Source: Centroberyx gerrardi (lineage: Eukaryota; Chordata; Actinopteri; Beryciformes; Berycidae). Taken from it: a stretch of 64,000 bases of DNA. The position numbers and the translations under genes were made by a program. Numbering within the stretch: the stretch's first letter is position 1; each line of letters begins with the position of its first letter. The notes beneath the pieces were generated by a model. The model saw only the letters and a list, made by a program, of their open reading frames with translations. It had not been told where the DNA came from and ran no database searches. Where the stretch lies: positions 7,102,307-7,166,306 of the forward strand of contig NC_136017.1 of NCBI RefSeq assembly GCF_048128805.1, read 5' to 3'. Of this stretch, positions 30,579 through 40,608 are shown in pieces.

Positions 30579-32330
30579 TCACAACATTGGATGGGACGCT
30601 GACTTGTGGTCCGACTGGGACGGGGTGATTCCAGTCCGGCAGGTGAGGGAGGTGCTGGCCTCGCTGTACATGGAGGCACTGGACGGTTGATGCCCCCAGC
30701 AGGAGCAACGCCACCGCCCCAGGAGCCTGCGCCAGGCCTCCACGGACTTCCCCAACCAGACCCACACCCCGGACGTGACGCCTACCACCAGGCTCATGAA
30801 GTACTTGAGCATGAAAACTGCGTGGTCCGGCCCCGAGCCCAGCTTGTGTCGCTCTGCCTGGCAGGAGCAGGCCAAGGCTCGGTCCCACTGCGGCCGAAGG
30901 TGCTGCTCATACACCAGGCAGGCCACCACCACGGTAGCCGGGACCATGTAGAGCACCGTGAACAGCCCCAGCCGGATCGTCAGCCTCTCCCGCTTGTCCG
31001 TCTTGGTGCCTCCTTGCTTGATGACGCTACGGATGCGGAACAGGGCCACGAAACCCGCCAGGAGGAAAACGGAACCGGTGAAGAGGTAGACCACCAGAGG
31101 AGCCAGCACAAAGCCCCTCAGGCTCTCCACGCTCTGGTTCCCCACGTAGCAGATCCCAGCCACCGGATCGCCGTCCACGGAGCTGAGGGCCAGGACGGCG
31201 ATGGTCTTGATGCTGGGGATGATCCAGGCGGCCAGGTGGTAGTACTGAGAGTAGCCCGCTATGGCCTCACTGCCCCACTTCAAACCCGCAGCCAGGAACC
31301 AGGTGAAGGAGAGGACCACCCACCAGATTGAACTGGCCATGCCGAAGAAATAGACCAGCAGGAAGACCAGCGTGCACAGGGCTGGACCGGAGGTGTCGTA
31401 CAGGACGTGCTGGCGGTCCTCGGAGCAGGCCACCCTCTCGTGGCTGAACGCCAGCCGCACCAGGTAGCCCAGGGACACGCACAGGGAGCAGGCGGCCAGG
31501 TAGACGATAGGCAACTCCGGGTACTTGAAGCGCGCCCTGTCGATGAGGAAGGTGGCCACCGTAATGAAGGTAGAAAGAAAGCAGAGCACCGACCACAGCG
31601 CCAGCCACAGGGCGGTGAAGGCGTGTTCGTCCTGAGTGAAGTAAGGCTGGTGGCATGGCTGAGCGCAGTTGGGAACAGGACCCGTGTGAGGATGAGCCAA
31701 AAGCGGGTGAACGTCTCCCTTGATGGGTACCAAGGGATGACGGCAGCGGCACCCCGGGTCACAGTCCTGGTGGCTGTGGGGCTTGGGCAGGGAGGGCCTG
31801 CGCCGGGGCGTGTGGTGAGGGGTCTTGGGGGTGGGTTTGGGTGTAGCCGGCGACAGGGTGGTGATCTCGCTGCTGTTACAATCCATACACAGTCGCTCTG
31901 CATCGCCCGGCTCCGGAAGCCTCTCGCAGCTCATCCTCTCGGGCCACTCGAACCCGTACTGCCTCATCAAAGGGGAGCACCCGCGTTTGGCCCTCTCGCA
32001 CACCGAGCGGCAGGGCGGGAGCGGCTTGCGGTAGTCCGGGATGCAGATTGGGGTGTACACGCCGCACAGGAAGAAGAGCAGGTCGGCGGAGCAGTGGATC
32101 CGCACCAGGGGCCAGAACTGGTGCACCTCCAGGCCCACCTCGTCCTGGGTGTCGTGGTTGAACTGGTTGGGCATGTAGGTGAGGTTGTAGCCGATGCCTT
32201 TGCACATGGGCACAGTGATGGGTTCACACACTATGTCCTTGGAGGCGGGCTCCACCAGCTGGGAGCACAGCAGCAGCAGCAGGGGCCACACCAACCGTCT
32301 ATGGATAGGAGAGATGTCTGTGGTCGCCAT
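30579..32330 (-). CDS. fzd5: frizzled class receptor 5 (FZD5/8 type)
   Basis: Seven-pass Wnt receptor. One uninterrupted coding exon encodes 583 aa from the ATG at 32,330. I prefer this start because a good acceptor (TTTGGCTTTGCAG) ends 9 bp before it. An in-frame ATG at 32,351 would add seven residues but overlaps that acceptor. Signal peptide about 1-30 (hydrophobic LVWPLLLLL). The cysteine-rich Wnt-binding domain is about 35-151 with the ten conserved cysteines and YNLTYMPNQFNHDTQDE; N-glycosylation sites at N49 and N152. A Pro/His-rich linker precedes the seven membrane segments, which include SIWWVVLSFTWFLAAG and the GGTKTDK third intracellular loop. Odd points: the family KTxxxW motif is KSVEAW (about 528-533), the loop-1 YPERPI is YPELPI, loop 3 reads KRERLT where I expect KLEKLM, and the tail ends HPML rather than the usual SHV. 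Assigned to FZD5 rather than FZD8 by its neighbours. Confidence 0.93.
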   Translation of the reverse strand: MATTDISPIHRRLVWPLLLLLCSQLVEPASKDIVCEPITVPMCKGIGYNLTYMPNQFNHDTQDEVGLEVHQFWPLVRIHCSADLLFFLCGVYTPICIPDYRKPLPPCRSVCERAKRGCSPLMRQYGFEWPERMSCERLPEPGDAERLCMDCNSSEITTLSPATPKPTPKTPHHTPRRRPSLPKPHSHQDCDPGCRCRHPLVPIKGDVHPLLAHPHTGPVPNCAQPCHQPYFTQDEHAFTALWLALWSVLCFLSTFITVATFLIDRARFKYPELPIVYLAACSLCVSLGYLVRLAFSHERVACSEDRQHVLYDTSGPALCTLVFLLVYFFGMASSIWWVVLSFTWFLAAGLKWGSEAIAGYSQYYHLAAWIIPSIKTIAVLALSSVDGDPVAGICYVGNQSVESLRGFVLAPLVVYLFTGSVFLLAGFVALFRIRSVIKQGGTKTDKRERLTIRLGLFTVLYMVPATVVVACLVYEQHLRPQWDRALACSCQAERHKLGSGPDHAVFMLKYFMSLVVGVTSGVWVWLGKSVEAWRRLLGRWRCSCWGHQPSSASMYSEASTSLTCRTGITPSQSDHKSASHPML

Positions 32331-32459
32331 CTGGAGGCCCTGCAAAGCCAAATATGAAAATAAAACGGAGTTACATGACTGCTAAGATTCTAAACATTTT
32401 AGACTCTATTTTACATTGATATGAGCGCACAGGCACAAAAGAACAACAACCAGGGGCAA

Positions 32460-33100
32460 TTTGTAAAAAAGCCCAGCAACGACTGCACTTCCTCTGGAAA
32501 CTTAATTGGTTTGGTGTGTGTACTAAACCCATGACGCTCTTCTACACCTCCATGGAAGAGTCAGTCATCACCTTCTCTATTATTACTTGGTTTGGTAATC
32601 TCTCAACAGGTGACAAGAACAGGTTGCAACATATAGTTAAAGTGGCCAGTAAGATCATTGGTGTTAAACTGCCTGATCTGTCTCACATCTTCAGTAAGAG
32701 AGCAACTTCTAAGGCTCGAGATATTTTACAGTGTCCTCTTCATCCTTTGTATGGAGAATTTGAGCTCCTACCCTCCGGATGGAGATTTAGACTACCAGGT
32801 CTAGGCAGGCCAGGCCAGGTCTAACAGGTTGAATAATTCTTTTATTTCTCAGGCCACCAAACTGTTAAATGCTCATGATGACCCAGCTGATGATTAGTTT
32901 CCCATTTAACTACTGGGGGCTGATGATGGTTTTAGCGATGGCTAAACATACTCTAGGTTTCCTGTTGTCACTTGATGTATTCATGTATTTTACCATGTTT
33001 TTTGTACCTGAGTCCGTGTGCCTATGTCTCTGTGTGTTCTATGTTTTATCTGGCTGCAAGACAAATTTCCCCTCGGGGACAATAAAGTTGAAGTTGAACA
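32460..33100 (+). mobile_element. truncated L2-like LINE, reverse-transcriptase end and 3' tail
   Basis: Translation of about 32,463-32,824 gives the C-terminal end of a non-LTR retrotransposon ORF2: KKAQQRLHFLWKL, then FYTSMEESV, TWFGNLS, NRLQHIVKVASKIIG and EFELLPSGWRFRLP. The 3' end is TTCCCCTCGGGGACAATAAAG. The 5' part is missing and stop codons and frameshifts follow. It lies in what appears to be the 5' intron of fzd5, antisense to that gene. Confidence 0.8.
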
Positions 33101-33110
33101 GAGAACTTAC

Positions 33111-33560
33111 CTAACTGATAGAAAAGCAAGTTTTGCTTTGCGCATATCACTTCTCCCTCCCCAAACAGCGGAGTGCGCAAGGAGAGAAAACCTGGGAATT
33201 GTTATCCATACGGTGCGTCTGCATATTAACAACAGCGAGTGTAGATCCACATATCACAACACGAAATCACGCAGCTCCTCTGTTTGCTCGCCGGACACCA
33301 AACGCGCTTTAATCCAGTCCTTCAACTTTACGCGTCGCATCGGTCACGCAAAATTAGATGCATCCAGACCCGAATCTTTAAAAATGCTTCTCCAAAACTA
33401 TTCCGTTAAATCAAACATCTCTCACAGAGAGGCGACGGGTAGTGTAATCTGTCCCACTTGTGGAGGATCTCACGCTGCTGCTGTCCCGTGCAAACAGTGG
33501 GAACACCTTCCCCACACCCCGGGCTGCCTGCCGCGCCCACGACGCCGCGTCCTCTCCAAT
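33111..33560 (-). promoter_or_regulatory. candidate fzd5 non-coding 5' exon and promoter
   Basis: On the minus strand CTATCAGTTAG is followed by GTAAGTTCTC, a near-ideal splice donor with its GT at 33,110-33,109. Spliced to the acceptor ending at 32,340 it removes a 770-bp intron. Upstream (33,130-33,560) the DNA is CpG-rich, which suits a promoter. FZD5 genes normally have a non-coding first exon. The transcription start is not known; the upper limit is nominal. Confidence 0.5.
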
Positions 33561-33709
33561 AGCAACGCATGGACTTGTTAATTCAGTTGGGAACAAGTCC
33601 ATTCATTTACTTGACCCCGAGAGAGGCCGGGGCACTGAGGCTCAACATGATGCTGTAGGGGTTCCTCAATTCTTTTTTTGTTTTTTCATGTCAAGAACCC
33701 CCCACCCAA

Positions 33710-33710
<1 letters not shown>

Positions 33711-33803
<93 letters not shown>
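33711..33803. repeat. (TATC)n microsatellite
   Basis: 93 bp, about 23 perfect TCTA units. Produces spurious Ser/Ile/Tyr/Leu reading frames. Confidence 0.95.
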
Positions 33804-33879
33804 ACTGTAAGTAGACAAGTAACTGGGGAGAGTGGAACCTGTGATGAAAGTAGTCATCCATATCAATTCTCATTGTTGT

Positions 33880-33975
33880 ACCCTCTAGTGAAATTAAACT
33901 GCTCTCTTTTTGAACCCTCCCTTGACCCCTGGTGGTCCCTGAACCCCATTTTGGAAACCACTGCTATGTTGTATG
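33880..33975. repeat. GGGGTCC-type repeat fragment, reversed
   Basis: CCCTGGTGGTCCCTGAACCC then ATTTTGGAAACCACTG is the reverse complement of the unit starting GGTTCTCAAAATGGGGTTCG at 21,030. A terminal fragment. Confidence 0.45.
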
Positions 33976-34839
33976 GTTTCAACATACAGCATTTTGATTG
34001 ATTCATGCAAATTGAAAAGTGTAATCTTTGGAGAGATAAGGGAATAGCCGCTGACTTTTCTGTGGTCTACAGGATTTATCTGCAGCTAGGTTATATCAGA
34101 TAGGGAATAGCCTAAATATCAGGTTAACACAATTAAATCAAACAGTCCTTGACTTGAACTAAGAAAACTGACAAGTTGTAGATGCTATTTGCGTGTCAAT
34201 ATTGTGAATAGGGAGTAATGTTTGTTTATGTGTGGGCATGACATTATGCAAGCTGTGTCCTAGCGCTTGTCCTGACATGGGCCACCATGAAGCACTGTGG
34301 TTATTTCATGATTTTACAGGTGGTATCATGGTTCATGGTTATACAATGAATATACAAAATACACTTTTTATGGAGTAGACTGATGAGGTGAATCCAGGTA
34401 AAAGCTATTATCCCTTATTAATTTCCCTAATTAAATCTATACCGATCACAAAGGAGGAGATGTAGATAAAGAGAAGCAGAGGAGTTAGAGAAGGATTTTT
34501 AAGCTTTGAGACAACTGAGATGTGGATTGTGCAAAAGGAGCTGCAACTTAATATCAGGAAGATGTCCCTAATATATTGTATATTCAGTGTATTTAAACAC
34601 CAATGGAACAAGAGTTTGTTTTTGTTTTCAATGCATAAGGAATAGCAAATTAAATTTGCATGGTTTCACTCACTTTTTCTCTCACACAAAAAACTGCACT
34701 GAATGTAACATGTTCCACACAGTTTGAATATGCATTGATCGAACCACATCACTTGGTGTCAGACATGATAGCGATCACGTTTTGTGTCACCCCCTCCCTG
34801 TCCCTCTGTCCTGCGTTGCTGCGTTGCCTTTTGTTTGGG

Positions 34840-35010
34840 TTGCTGAAGGCATCTGAGGTCGTTAGGGGCCCAAACGAGCGCTCATTGTCCCCCAGGCAAC
34901 TGGAGAATCACAATGAACACTTTGCCGCTCGCTACTGTTTTGCCATTGTGGCCATTGTCCAGACATTAATTGGCCGTGACATTTGCATGTTAGCATACAA
35001 TGTTCATTTT
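34840..35010. promoter_or_regulatory. candidate fzd5 enhancer: SOX/octamer cluster
   Basis: Five SOX core hexamers (CATTGT or ACAATG) lie at 34,883, 34,910, 34,944, 34,953 and 34,997, an ATTAAT at about 34,965, and a perfect octamer ATTTGCAT at 34,981-34,988. All fall within 120 bp of complex, non-repetitive sequence about 2.6 kb upstream of the fzd5 start codon. SOXB1 plus POU sites of this kind mark neural and eye-field enhancers, and FZD5 is an eye-field/retina gene. The link is inference from motifs and position. Confidence 0.5.
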
Positions 35011-37585
35011 GCCCTCATTTTGGACTGGATGTATACTCACATGGGGCTGTATGTTATAAAACAACACAAAATGCCAAGTCATGGTTCACATACTGTCATG
35101 TTATTACATTTTACATTTTATATTTTAGGCATTGAGCTGATTCTCTTCTCCTGAGAGTGCAGCAGTAGAATAAGCTTTACTACCAATAGGAGTGCAGGGG
35201 TTTGATTAGGGTCACAGTGCCCTGAAAATATCTCTGTCATACTAGAATCATTAGAGAGAAATGAAAGGCAAAGAAGTAAGGAGAAAGGTTTTTTCAGTCA
35301 ATATTTCAAGAGCATATAAAATTGAGTGGCTATAGGTGCTTCACAGTGTTTACGCCATAGGATAGGGTTTGAAGTGAAGTGAAATATAGGGGACTATAGG
35401 AGGCTTGTGTATTTTGTATGTCATACAAGTACATCCTTTGCTAATGTACGCTTTAAGAGTGGAGAGCTGGGCAGTGAAGATGAAAGGCAAGTGAGAAACA
35501 CCCCCGCTATGGAGGAAAACCCCCATCTGCTCAGTGGCTGCCTGGTGTGAGTGTGTGTGACTGTGTGAGAGTGAGTGTAAAAACAGTGTATAGTGTTTAT
35601 AGTGTAATTTAGACTCATTCAGCCATGGTCATCCACACCCTTCACTACTGTTGGTTGTTGTGAGTCATTAGCAGGTTCAGTGATTGGGTTTTAGTTTTCG
35701 TAATAGAGCTACAGAGCACATGTGCGATATGAGATGCTGACAGCATTGATGCCATTTACTTTGATTTCACTTTGAGGAAGTAATGCTTATCGCCTACAGT
35801 AAGGAAGTCATAGCCATAGATTTTGGCCAAACAATTTCCAAGAAAACAGCACACATTTGATGCTGTAATGAAAAAATGAAGAGTTGTCCTTAAGTTTTGA
35901 ACAACAGGTCAAGAAGTCATGATTTTTTCAATTGAGAAAAAATTGCCAAAATTACCCACTGTGCAATTTAACATTTATTAGCCATTTAAAAGACGTCTAA
36001 AATGGTTCTAGACGTCTAAGCTAAAATGAGACTATCTGGTTTAAAAGTGACACAACTTCTGGGATATATGACAAAAATAAAGCATTATCCTGTACGGACT
36101 TCTCTGGTGCATATGGTCGATATTTACAGCTGTTTATGCATTGTTTACATATGTAATAATGTATATGCTGCTTGGTCTAAAACTGGGCTATACATTGCCA
36201 AAAAAGATCCTGGGCTTTATGGGATCAAAGGCATAGCTGTGACGTGGATAATCCTTTTTAGTCTTTTCACAACACTGAAGAGGTTATTCATGCCTTTGCA
36301 TTGCATTTAGTCTATTGTAATGCCTTGTTCACCTGTCTGAATCAGTCTGCCAGTAAGTTCAAAACTGCGGATTGTTGACTAAGACTAAACGCACGCCACA
36401 CATTTACCCTGTCGTGGCTTCTTTTATCTACAATTAGCCGCTATACACCGTAAAGTTCCAACGCGCAGGTACTCACAGTTTGTTGATCTTGTGTTCTTGT
36501 TGGCTTGGATTACTTGGCTTGTTCCGAACAAATAATAACTCAAATACATTCATAAAAATAAAACAGGCCTTTACATGGTCAAATGAAATCCAAAAGGAGC
36601 AAAACTCAAATAAAATATTCTTCTCTCTCTAATAACTCCTTTCTTTACACTTGTTTCGTTTATATTCTACTTTCTTTCTTTGTTTCGGTTGAGAACTGTG
36701 GCTCGACGGCGTCTTCCAGCTACTGCTTGCACACCTGATTCAATTAACTGGCTGGGGCGCTGCAAGCTATTTGCCCCTATATTGCTTTGCCAACCTTTCA
36801 CCTATAGGTGACTCATTGTCTTCAACACAAAACTGGCTCTAACATACCCACCTAATTTTCCAACCATTACTTCTACATGTGTAAAATATTGAAGCTCTCC
36901 TTCCACCTCTACTCATGGTCTATGGAAGTGGCAAGAGCCATGGAGAAGAGATGATCTCATGTCCATGTGTTCCTCCATGTGTTTCTTCCCCATGGACGCA
37001 CACACAGCAGACCAGGTGGACACTCTTTGTCCGGCATGTGGAGGGACGATCGCATGGAACCAACGTTAATGAGGATGGGGATGAACCGGTATAAAAAGCG
37101 GGAATGACACAGCATCACACACTTCATAATCTGTTGCCATGGAGAACACTATAAAAGAAATTAAAGAAGAAAAGGAATGCTGCTTGAGTGTATCTAGCAT
37201 CTTCTAGTACCTTCCACTGGTGCGCTTTAATGACAGGGATCTGAGTCTTCAATGGAAAAAACAAAGGTCAGAGCCTTTATGAAGTGTTGCAGCTACATCG
37301 TAGGTCACCAGCTACTTTAATGTTTTAGCCCAACTTAAAGACTATAAAAGAACCGTTGCTTTGCAAGTGTTTGTGTCTGCCAACGATTTGAATAGAATGT
37401 AAAGATTAAAATCACTTCCATTTGTAGATAGATTTGCTTCCACCCATGCTCGCAATCATCAAAAAAATATGCAACATTTTAGGCCGTTTCACACCTTTAA
37501 TTCGCAAAGAATTATGGGAAATCCAAATCAAGAAACGAGACGCCCTCAGAGGGGGGGTAATCGATGGGGAGGGAACAGTGACTAT

Positions 37586-38168
37586 GTTTACATGGACAGC
37601 AATAATCCCATATTAACCGATAGAGAAGATAACAGTCTGAATAAGAAAATTGCCATGTAAACAGCATTTTCTGATTACCTGAACCCGAATGAGGAGAGTA
37701 AGCAGAATCACATTAAGAAATGTGGAGTATTCTGATTTTAGTTGCATTATTGAAGGGCATTTTAGACATACACATACACAATGTTGACTCTCTATCGGAG
37801 GATTTGCGGCTTTTTGCAACACAAGCGGCGATCCAACCGCTTGATAACGCTCGCTCTGCCTTCCAGCAACTAGTTTACGGAGGAAAAAGACGACTCACAG
37901 CAGAAAACAGAAGTCCCACCATTTTTGGGGTGAAGCTGAAACGGTCAGCATGCTCAGGATGTTGAGGGAAATGGATATCATGAAGTTTTCAATGAAGGCT
38001 TGAACTGTCCGTGTACTCCAGTGTCTTCTCCTTTGTCCTATTAATTTTCTTCTTTGCTCTGTTGCATGTAAACAGGAATCTCAATGAATAGTTCCTATGA
38101 GCAAACCATGTAAACATCTTAAAATCTGAATACTGGCCAATAGTCAGATTATTGCTGCCCATGTAAAC
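37586..38168. mobile_element. MITE with GTTTACATGG ends
   Basis: 583 bp bounded by 22-bp terminal inverted repeats with one mismatch: GTTTACATGGACAGCAATAA at the left, and at the right its reverse complement, starting GTTTACATGGGCAGCAATAA. The interior has further CATGTAAAC motifs (about 37,655 and 38,107). No transposase. Confidence 0.7.
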
Positions 38169-38404
38169 TCCACTCCACACTGAAATGGCCCGACGCTCCA
38201 AAAGTGGGTGTTGCAGGAGTGAGGAGGGAACGCAAAACACTCGAAAATGAGATTCTGCCATTGTCTCGTCTTGTGTAGGAAAAGCTGCTGCTAATGAGGG
38301 ATAATGGCTCCACATCAGGCCAGCTGGGCGGCCCACTCCTCAGGCCATTGTTACCGGATAACGACCTCATGGCCTCCAGCTGTACGTTGCATTGTCCCGG
38401 GCCC

Positions 38405-38640
38405 ACATATGGCATCATACTATAAAGCAAGGAATCTCTGTCTGTGTGTGTGTCCTTCGCATCTCTCGAGAACCGTTCGTCCGATCTACTTCACACTGGG
38501 CGGGTGTATTGCTGGGGACCCAAGGACGTGCAGTGTCGGATTGGTCACGCGACACGTTCAGTATTAATAAACTTTGAATAAACAAGCGAACAGCGCTCTG
38601 TGCAGCAGCGGGGCTCAAAGCAATCGACTGATAGCCTACG
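38405..38640. repeat. dispersed fish repeat (TCTCGAGAACCGTTCGTC type)
   Basis: TAAAGCAAGGAATCTCTGTC, then ATCTCTCGAGAACCGTTCGT and GCTGGGGACCCAAGGACGTG, is a sequence I recognise as a recurrent fish genomic repeat. Class uncertain. Confidence 0.5.
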
Positions 38641-39044
38641 CCTATTTTGAACGGGCACTGCACTAATTAATATGCAAATACTAGAAAATAACATATTTTT
38701 GTTTTGAAGAGTGGAGCGTTTGGACTTGGGTTTATGGATGCTCTTTAGCCCTTGAAATCAACAGATACGCAGCTCTCATTATCATAATCACTTTAATTGC
38801 CAGGTACAATAAACAATCGGGAATTCGGCCTGCAAAACATCCCAATCCATACTCAGTTTTTCAGTTTGCACAGATAATACACTTCAAACCAGACTAAATT
38901 AGGCTTGTTTGTTTGGTAGGCAAACCTTTTATTTAGCCTGCCCACTCACCCACACAGAGGATCATCGTGTCTCTTCTGAAGTGGTAAAGAGACTGTTTTG
39001 TCATACATATGGGGGCTGGGGCCTTCAGCATGTGGAAAAAAGTG

Positions 39045-39155
39045 AAATTATTATTATTGAAATTATTTTTTTTACTTGTTTTAAGGAAAACAAGATTTTA
39101 AGACTCAATTCTAGACAAAAATGACTCGCGAAGGTGGACTTTTTTTTTTGCAGTG
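39045..39155. mobile_element. foldback MITE (CACTGCAAAAA family), right-end fragment
   Basis: TTGTTTTAAGGAAAACAAGA through TTTTTTTGCAGTG matches the right half of the 1,195-1,530 element. The left half is missing. Confidence 0.6.
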
Positions 39156-39419
39156 TGTGCAACTTGCGTCTTTGTACACAACACCACCTTTCACCCCATG
39201 TTCTATAATGCTCATGATTTATTTTGTGCATTTCATCTTATTCAGTATAACCACATCATGGTCTATGGGTTCAATACACGCTTAGACACTCACAGCACAT
39301 CTTTTACCGCTGCAGTCGTGCTGTGTGTGCCATGTTGCCTCAGTGCACATAGTGACATGTAACAAAGTCTTGTGTTGAGTTTCTAATTCTCATTTCAGAA
39401 AAGATGAAATACAATTCAA

Positions 39420-39629
39420 CAAGTGGCAGTATCTAAAATGATCTGCCTTTAAAATTGTGCCACTTGTCTCTAGAAAATTCTACAGACAAGTTGAAATTGA
39501 TTGAACTAAATACAATTTTCACCCTGCATGCTTATATTTTTTTTTACTGTTTCAAGAAAAGTACAGTTGTAAGACTCACAATAAAAGATTAAATGACTTG
39601 TTTAGATGAACATCTTTTGCAGGGCAGTG
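39420..39629. mobile_element. foldback MITE (CACTGCAAAAA family), decayed copy
   Basis: The partial interior (CAGTATCTAAAATGATCTGCC) and right arm (AGATTAAATGACTTGTTTAG, then CATCTTTTGCAGGGCAGTG) of the family are recognisable but strongly diverged. Confidence 0.45.
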
Positions 39630-40608
39630 ACAGGTATGGTCTGCTGTCTGTTGTGTGTCTTACACTGTCTCTTGGCATCCAGGACACCTAAATATCATGT
39701 TTTACTCCCAAAGAGTACAATAGATAACTCGGAAGCATATATGTCACACGGGACAGACTGTGTAAAGATGGCTCTTATTTATTTTCATAGGCCAGCACTT
39801 TTATTATTTTTGTTATTATACAGAATGTCAGCAAATGCCTAAACTGTATGTGTCATGTAAAATGTAATGCAGGTTTGGTTTGCTGCATGATGTTGGAGCA
39901 ATAAAGTGTCTCAAAACTATGACAATGACACCAAGAAAACCATTACTTTATTTGTAACTTTTCTCTATAATTAACATGCATTCTGTATGTAACTGTATAG
40001 CCCAAATTACAGTTACATACAGATGTCATGAAAATAACTATTATTGATATTTTTCAGAAATGTAAGGACAGCAAAGCATTGATCTGTTTATTGCCATTTC
40101 AAAATGGCCTTCAATCATGCCTGCTCCTACAAATAGATTGTGCACACGAACGTCACCGATTGAATCATCTGTGTTTTTGTAATATTGACCAGGTATTGTT
40201 TTTTTGTTTTTTTTTATTTCCGGAATAATGATTGAAACCCCTAAAATATAGATTCAGTGAGAACGACACAATTTAAAAGTCACTATTGCTCTCTTGTCAA
40301 TTATACACATTGTACCATTCATACTCTGTTCAGTACATCCAATCACTTTAAATAGGCTACATGGAAAGAAGCATTTGTTGTCATAGTGACCTTAGTTCTA
40401 GAAATGCGTACAACTACAAAGAGATACCTCCCCACACATGCAAATCCTTCTCAATAAAGCCATCACTCCTCTTACGTGTCTTGGTTTCTTCTCCTGTGAG
40501 CTGATGACTTTAGCTCCTCCTCCCCATAGAAGGAGGATTCTGTGGAAGGAGCGATCTAGTCCACTCCATCTCCTCAGAGAAAAGTGCATACTGCTACAGG
40601 CATGAAGA

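Larger units (their letters stand above)
33976..40608. other. intergenic region, fzd5 to GPCR gene
   Basis: No convincing coding exon. Apart from the SOX/octamer segment it holds mostly AT-rich unique sequence and repeat relics (separately listed at 37.6, 38.4, 39.0 and 39.4 kb). The stretch at about 36,340-36,850 (AAATAAAACAGGCC..., CTACTGCTTGCACACCTGAT) looks like an unidentified repeat. A 164-codon open frame at 34,660-35,154 overlaps the candidate enhancer and shows no protein similarity. Confidence 0.5.

Noticed and set aside
32331-32351. Longer fzd5 start adding seven residues
   Set aside because: The ATG lies within the apparent splice acceptor sequence, and the downstream ATG has better context.
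31407-32357. 316-codon plus-strand open frame
   Set aside because: It is the antisense of the GC-rich frizzled exon, has no recognisable domain, and arises from the codon bias of fzd5. The same applies to the 241-codon frame at 30,606-31,331.
33018-33581. 187-codon plus-strand open frame near fzd5
   Set aside because: It runs from the LINE 3' tail into CpG-rich presumed promoter DNA and has no protein similarity; chance frame.
34660-35154. 164-codon plus-strand open frame
   Set aside because: It overlaps the SOX/octamer cluster and its translation shows no domain or similarity; the segment is better explained as regulatory.
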